A DNA stretch of 64,000 nucleotides from Halichondria panicea (lineage: Eukaryota; Porifera; Demospongiae; Suberitida; Halichondriidae), in contig NC_087391.1 of the NCBI RefSeq assembly GCF_963675165.1, positions 4,142,646 to 4,206,645 of the forward strand, written 5' to 3'. Numbering within the stretch: the first letter of the stretch is position 1; each line of letters starts with the position of its first letter. The notes below the pieces were generated by a model. The model was not told the DNA's origin. It saw only the letters and a list, made by a program, of their open reading frames with translations, and ran no database searches. The position numbers and the translations under genes are program-made. Shown in pieces: positions 59,701 through 64,000 of the stretch.

Positions 59701-62700
59701 ATATATTGTCAGGAAACGTTTTGAAAAAGCTATCCCTCACTACACCGAAGTGCTTCGCCTCTCCAAAGATGAGGCTACGATAAGCACCGCTCACCACAAC
59801 AGAGGATGTGCACTATATGAGTGGGCAGAGAGTAAAATGCTTGCTCTAGAACAATCTTTACAGAAAAATTCCTCAAGTAACGAGCCAACATTTCGATTTC
59901 ACGGATCCCAAACTACACTTCCCCAAAAGCATAGTCCTCGTATTGTGATCGATAGCATTGCCAAACTCTTCAGAGATGGAATGTCAGATTTGCAAAAGGT
60001 TGCTGAAACTCACGAAGCAAAACTTGACCACATCAAAGGATCAGCCAAAGGACTTTCACTTTCAGTCTCCCTCACAGAGTCAAATTCTCGCACTTTTCAT
60101 CGCTTACAGGACTGCATGGTCGCCATAGGCAACTGGAGGGAGGCTCTTCTCATTGCTGAGCAAAGCAGAGCTCGTACGCTCGGCGAAATAATGCTTGCAC
60201 GGAAAGAAAGTCAACTTGAAAAGGCTCTTACCTCACCACTAAACCTGGAGCATGTGTACTCCATTGTGAGCTCACAAAAGTCTCCTGTTCTCTACCTCAC
60301 CCACACTGGAGCTAGTCTGTTTGGCTGGGTGCTCGTCCCAGCTGAAGACAGTGACAGCATTTCAATCGAGATGTTTGAAATTCCCATATCAGATGACCAG
60401 TTCAATGGAAAGAGCTTCGATTATCACATCAGATATGGCCTTACAGAGGTCTTGGTGGAGCAGAGCTATGAGATGTATCGCAGCATCGATTATGATGAAG
60501 AAACTACTGCTCCTGTTGCTCAACTCTTCAAGGTCATTGGTAAACCCTTTCAAATGACTCTTGACCGACTTCTTCCAGGAAACAAGAAAGCAAAAATGCA
60601 AAAGATTGTTTTGATTACTGATACTTACACCAGTCTATTGCCATTTACTTGCATGTACGATCCAGACAGTGAAACCTTTCTTGGTGATCATTATTATTTT
60701 GAAACCATGCAATCTTTGTTGACAATGGGTATAATGAATCAGCTCCCAGAACCAATGGTTGAATTACCAGCAGATCCACAAAGTATGTGCATTGTGGGAA
60801 ATCCCATCATTCCCAAATTTTACCTTAATGGTGAAGTATGGTCCCTGGGGAAACTCCCTTATGCAAGACGAGAGGCTCAGTGGGTGGGGCATATCCTGAA
60901 CACTCCACCTATTCTGGACGAGCAAGCGACCAAAAGTGCTGTCGTAATGCGATTCATGAGAGCCAAAGTGATTCACATAGCAACCCACGGCAGCTCAGTC
61001 TCGGGTTTCCTAGCATTTGCCTCACTCACCTCTACCAGACAAGGGGAGGGGGTTGACTCCAGTGGAGTACTGCTGCACCCGGAGGAGGTGGAGAAGCTCT
61101 CCATCAGTCCAGCTCTTGTCGTTCTCTCCAGCTGTGACTCCTCAAGAGGTACCGTGAAGGCGGACGGTGTGCAAGGGATGGCAAGAGCATTTTTGTTGGC
61201 AGGTATGTATATACTATGATGTACTTATGGTATAAGTATAATACGTAAACCATAATTATATGTATGCTAGAAGAGTAGGTATATGTAATTGAATACATAA
61301 AGAGGAGTATCTAATTCCCACGCACATTCCATTCTACATCTTGGACTAAATCCCTGTCACTAACACTTGTATGTATAAACTGTTAGCCATGAATAAAATT
61401 AAATGTGGGCTGGAGGTACAAACCACATGTGTGTGCGCTGATATCATTTTTAACCACGACACCTACGCACCACTTAAGATGAGGTCTGATAGTGACGTGG
61501 TATGACATACTCGTACCGTAACCTGGTTTACACTACAACTGCTACAGTTGGATACTCTTCTTTATGTACTCCTGGTATATGTAATTGAGTACAATAAAGG
61601 CTGCTACTAAATTAAGTTGTTTTTCTGCAGGTGCACAAGCTGTGCTCACCGCTCTGTGGAGGGTGCCTGACGAATCTGCAGCTGTATTCATGCGTTTCTT
61701 TTACCGGTTCCTTGAAAATGGGTTTGAGAGCTCCCTCTCACTTCAGAAGGCAATCCTCAGTTTGAGATGCTTCTCCAAGTACTCACAGTACATACATTGG
61801 TCCGGTTACCAGCTAACAGGGAGATCCATTCGTTTGGATATGAAGCCGTCTCCAGTGACGACTATATTAGAGAGTACCCTGAGGCCAAGCTCTCCGTTTC
61901 CTCGGCTCATGCTAGTCAAGAAGCTGGAGAGTGTGTTGGTGGATAATCCAAGACTACCCACTGATATTCAGGTTCGTAATTGCCAATCACTCTCAGGCTA
62001 ATTACTTCAGTGGTTCATGAGCCAGATCTCACCCTAGTGTACTGAACAAACTTGCATGTGTGGTGTATACTATATAAGTATTAATTGTGACGGATAAAAC
62101 AACTGTTTGGACAGCAATGTTACAACTTTTTAGTCACTGTTTGCTCAATACGAAATAATTATACTTCAAAAATTAATTATGAATATTGGTTGAATGTAAC
62201 CAGATTCTTCATGGATCTCCTGGAGTAAAGCCATCTGAAATTGCCATTGACTTCATTCACTCTTGCCACGCTAAATTTGCAGCTGGCATTTTCTGGATCA
62301 GCTGTCGCACACCAGACATCATTGACGCCAGTCTGAAAAGCATTGAGAAAGTGAGTGAATCGACAATCACTGTGTTACCACACCCAATTTCAAGCTGTAA
62401 AGTCACTGTATGAAGTGGTGGTATAAAAAGAAAGAGGCTTAATTACATGTTGTGACTGATAGACAAGCATCACTAATATGATGCCGCTGAATAGGATAAT
62501 AATCGTAATAGGATAACAGAGACAGATTGCTTACTAATTCTTGTAAGTTCGTATACAGTTCACGATACATCTGTTAAGGACATACGTTGATAAGTACAGG
62601 GAATTTGAAGATCGAAGTGACTTACAAAGTGTTTGTGAAGTGACGTGTTTTAATATAATTATTTTGATGATGAAGTAGGTAGGTCTAGGTTAATATGTTG

Positions 62701-64000
62701 TGTAAAGCGCAGAGATTCCAAAGCCTTACTACGTGACTGAAATAGAAGTGACAGGTGGTATTGTAGGCAGGATTAAATGTTTAGGGGGGGGGCTTTACGC
62801 ACGGTAGCGCGCCGCAAATTTTCCCGCTTTGTTGACTTCACCGTTATATCACAGTATTACAGTCTATAGATAGAGTCTACTTTCTACTTAATGGTTACAG
62901 GTTGCATGCAGGTATATATAGCGTTAATAAATGTATTGCATGCAGACAATTGACAAGCCTCTGAACAAGCTGCGACTTAGTGACACACAGCAAGCATTGG
63001 TGGTCCTGGACAATACAATTGAACTGCCAAGCTCGGGAAAACTGATCAGCTTCCTAAAGCACACAAACGTTCACATCATCATTCTGTCAAAGTCAGCAGA
63101 TCCCCTCGACTTTTTCGTAAAAGAAGTTGATAAAGCCTTGATCAGAGGTTGCAGTATACACGAAGTGAAAACACTCTCAACAATTGACTCCACCCAGCGA
63201 ATCGTGTACGAAATCTCCAAGCAGTACTATCTAAAAGCAAACAACAATGATCAAGCAATCTTTGAGAAGTTGGCTGAGTTTACATCCGGCTCACCCCTAA
63301 TTGTTGATATAGCCGCACAAGTTCTGCTCAAGTATGTGCAAGAGAATTCTGACGAACCTTCTGAAGGTCTAAACCAATTTGCCGATTCCATTCAGCTTTC
63401 AAAATCTCGGAAAGTTGTCCATAAATCTCCTCCACTGGCAAGTTTTCTTCAAGGAGTTGAAGATACATGTTTTCAAGTGAGGGAAATTTCAGATGCATTC
63501 ACACACCTTGTTTCAAACGTCGCCAGTGTCTCGCCGAATCACACAGATGTGTGGGAGTCAGAGAGTAAGTATGACTCTTGGGACTCGATCGGAGCCTTGA
63601 TCCAACGTTGCGTATCCACTCCAGGAGAAATGTTGCTGCTTCAAGCCCTGTCCATTTTTGGTTGTATACCAATTCCAATTCCTTTGGTCACTACCATGTC
63701 CTCCCTGATAGCTCAGTCATCAGGTCACTCACACTTGGGTGGAATCTTGCATGAGCGACTAATGGAGGCAAAGTTGATATTAAGGTATCCCCAGCCAGTT
63801 GTTCTTCATTCTACTTACACTAAAGGTGACAAAGCCAGTGAAGAGCCACTTTTCTTATACCTTCCTCAGCACTTGGCTAGTCAGCTGTGGCTATGTAATG
63901 ACATCGATCAAGTAATGGCTGTAACAGTTGCATACAAAGCATTGCAAAAGGTTATCGACGAAAATTCATCAAAAAATCCAGAGCTCTTACATTTTTATCT
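47778..64000 (+). CDS. Death-ankyrin-GTPase-TPR-CHAT-NB-ARC-like giant gene (partial)
   Basis: Exons: 47778-48026 (Death-like: CDQWLQLGVRLGL.., WKDIVEALVSIGEYKLAESV), 49001-49093 and three near-copies 52946-53050, 53117-53221, 53289-53393 (ankyrin repeats, one per exon, all phase 1), 56361-61202 (one 4.8-kb exon), 61631-61971, 62204-62350, 62946 to beyond 64000. The large exon holds a GTPase with G1 GPGQVGKST and G3 DVGGQ (Roc/G-alpha-like; G4 not clear), a basic and Ser-rich linker, a set of TPRs, and the CHAT domain with HIATHGS (His 60986) and VLSSCDSSRG (Cys 61133). Later exons finish CHAT and add an NTPase: GSPGVKPSE (damaged Walker A), LVVLDN (Walker B-like), IIILSKSAD and SGSPLIVDIA (NB-ARC GxP-like), then helical winged-helix-like sequence. 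The frame is open through the right edge. Likely a receptor or death effector; function inferred, no ligand known. Confidence 0.8.
48124..48907. mobile_element. Foldback element between Death and first ankyrin exon
   Basis: The left arm (48124-48437) and right arm (about 48481-48907) are inverted copies. Ends are AGAGTAAACAACCGATTATC and its near complement GATAATCGTTCGTTTACTCT. The right arm has about 90 extra bases. The centre holds TAAGTTGCAGTTTTACGTCA. No ORF. Confidence 0.8.
49094..50268. other. First part of the ankyrin-gene intron: MITE remnants
   Basis: It holds a stretch with short inverted ends (TACCGTATATGCTTGATCAGGAGCCGC near 49319 and GATCGAGCATATACGGTA near 49687), about 385 bp, with GAGGCTAC-TTTGAGAGCGGC repeats inside, then a diverged copy (49750-49905) of the 43545 MITE. 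No exon seen. Confidence 0.6.
50269..51177. mobile_element. MULE-like MITE with 9-bp target duplication
   Basis: The target duplication GCGTAGAGC is at 50269-50277 and 51169-51177. The element 50278-51168 has perfect 29-bp inverted ends (ATAGATAGTAGAGGAAGGGG.. and complement). A 9-bp duplication is the hallmark of Mutator-like elements. The 890-bp interior has no ORF. Confidence 0.85.
51178..52317. other. Intron sequence, no exon seen
   Basis: AT-rich. A stretch near 51340-51390 (GGGGGGATCTGTGGCACCCTGG, GGATCCGCCACTGACTG) looks like a worn repeat end. No coding signal found. Confidence 0.35.
52318..52640. mobile_element. Degenerate TACCGTATAG-type MITE with inserted hairpin
   Basis: Its left part (GTACTGTATAGTGGAAATTTT; GAGCCCTCAGCAGAAATGTTC; CACCCACCAATAG) matches the subfamily at 34976-35184. 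A perfect hairpin, 52537-52595, replaces the expected right end: stem 27 bp (GTCGTCAAGGCAGTAATTGC.. and complement), loop CATTA. Confidence 0.75.
53051..53393 (+). repeat. Tandem duplication of an intron-plus-ankyrin-exon unit
   Basis: Intron-exon units 53051-53221 and 53222-53393 (171 and 172 bp) are near-identical including the introns (GTAAGCATTGGTACATA.. TACATGTACAG). Exons 52946-53050 and 53117-53221 differ at only a few bases. Confidence 0.9.
53394..54415. other. Intron before the GTPase exon, part 1: old repeats
   Basis: It holds a degenerate copy (53716-53810) of the CACGGGTTATAGTAG repeat and a pair of related blocks (about 53960-54010 and 54180-54245) with GCGACCCT..AAATATG-GACACC. 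No exon found. Confidence 0.45.
54416..54715. repeat. Uninterrupted copy of the repeat hit by the LINE
   Basis: It contains GAGCCATACTTCTCTGCATGAGACTCCAGGC.., equivalent to the sequences on both sides of the LINE at 44436-46593, and runs on to GTTTGCACTTTAGTGCTCTAG. It serves as the empty site. Confidence 0.8.
54721..55815 (-). pseudogene. 3' fragment of a retroelement with CCHC/endonuclease-like tail
   Basis: Minus-strand A-tail (12 T at 54726-54737). The protein reads LPSNRGGLNLRSAVLHAPAAF (55800 region), a stop codon near 55648, then a frame with CPACRTSADEYGDHQVGCGG and HHNAVRDVIF, then RPAALDVHVI before another stop. The Cys-Cys-His-Cys cluster followed by HNA and RP-D motifs resembles the C-terminal zinc knuckle and restriction-like endonuclease of some retroelements. 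A third piece (55014-54799) is in another frame. The RT core is absent. Confidence 0.6.
55826..56308. mobile_element. TACCGTATAG-subfamily MITE split by a nested foldback
   Basis: The outer halves (TTGAAAATTTTCAAGAGCCCTC.., CACACCCACCAAGACC; and GGAGTTTCTCCCAG.., ACGAAAATTTCCCGCTCTAC) match the 34976-35184 subfamily. Between them sits a foldback (about 55937-56214), with arms near 56045-56096 and 56123-56174 (CTTGGAATTTGCACACTGAC..) and outer GATATAGAGAGAGTATCAA repeats, the left one duplicated. Confidence 0.7.
61203..61630. repeat. Intron with a repeat shared with 43395-43490
   Basis: The 428-bp intron of the giant gene contains ATTCCCACGC.., GTCACTAACAC and AAACTGTTAGCCAT-AATAAAAT..AATGTGGGCTGG, also present at about 43413-43490. 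The splice sites are G/GTATGT and CTGCAG/GT. Confidence 0.6.
62351..62945. other. Intron of the giant gene, no repeat recognised
   Basis: 595-bp intron between GAAA/GTGAGT and TGCATGCAG/ACA. AT-rich, with a G run near 62785-62793 and a CGCGCCGC patch near 62808. Nothing coding. Confidence 0.5.

Noticed and set aside
1..64000. tRNA/rRNA genes and CRISPR arrays
   Set aside because: I saw no cloverleaf with A/B boxes, no rRNA-like sequence and no regularly spaced repeats with unique spacers. A covariance search was not possible.

Overview
The window is AT-rich animal nuclear DNA, most likely from a sponge (a demosponge such as Amphimedon or a relative). The evidence for this is indirect. Genes are split by mostly GT-AG introns. 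Three genes have clear metazoan orthologues (eIF5, SCYL1, lysocardiolipin acyltransferase). These sit among large multidomain genes (TPR-CHAT, Death, ankyrin, Roc/COR-like GTPase, NACHT and NB-ARC-like modules) of a kind known to be expanded in sponges and cnidarians. Nothing looks bacterial or viral. All exon boundaries below were worked out by hand from splice sites, reading phase and protein similarity.

Layout. 179-6452 (-): TPR-CHAT protease-like gene, running off the left edge. 7237-16280 (+): LCLAT1-type acyltransferase, whose second intron (6.5 kb) holds a complete-looking Penelope-like retroelement with 1.1-kb flanking direct repeats. 16834-22301 (-): eIF5, 10 exons. 22939-33542 (-): SCYL1 pseudokinase, 16 exons, with foldback and MITE elements in its introns. 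35524-38845 (+): a protein with two P-loops, a NACHT-like one followed by a Roc-like GTPase and a COR-like region. 38.9-47.2 kb: a transposon graveyard holding a Tigger-like MITE, an inverted copy of a SCYL1-intron repeat, a broken BEN-domain reading frame and a frameshifted LINE. About 47.8-64 kb (+): a very large gene that joins Death, four ankyrin exons, a GTPase, TPRs, a CHAT domain and an NB-ARC-like NTPase, and runs off the right edge.

How the parts may work together. eIF5 (start-codon selection), SCYL1 (Golgi/COPI traffic) and LCLAT1 (phospholipid remodelling) are housekeeping genes. They are bracketed by two TPR-CHAT genes and a NACHT/Roc gene. The right-hand gene has the order adaptor domain, ligand-binding repeats, GTPase switch, TPR-CHAT caspase-like protease, STAND NTPase. 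This suggests an innate-immune or cell-death receptor with its protease built in. That function is inferred from domain logic only. The TPR-CHAT parts of the two genes are clearly paralogous, and both have a phase-1 intron at the same place just after the CHAT catalytic Cys, but they differ in their other introns.

Mobile DNA makes up most of the non-coding sequence: a Penelope element inserted in a CA microsatellite of an older repeat, a LINE whose pre-insertion site survives as a second repeat copy, a MULE-like MITE with a 9-bp target duplication, several foldback elements, and a MITE superfamily whose ends begin TACCGTATAGCG.
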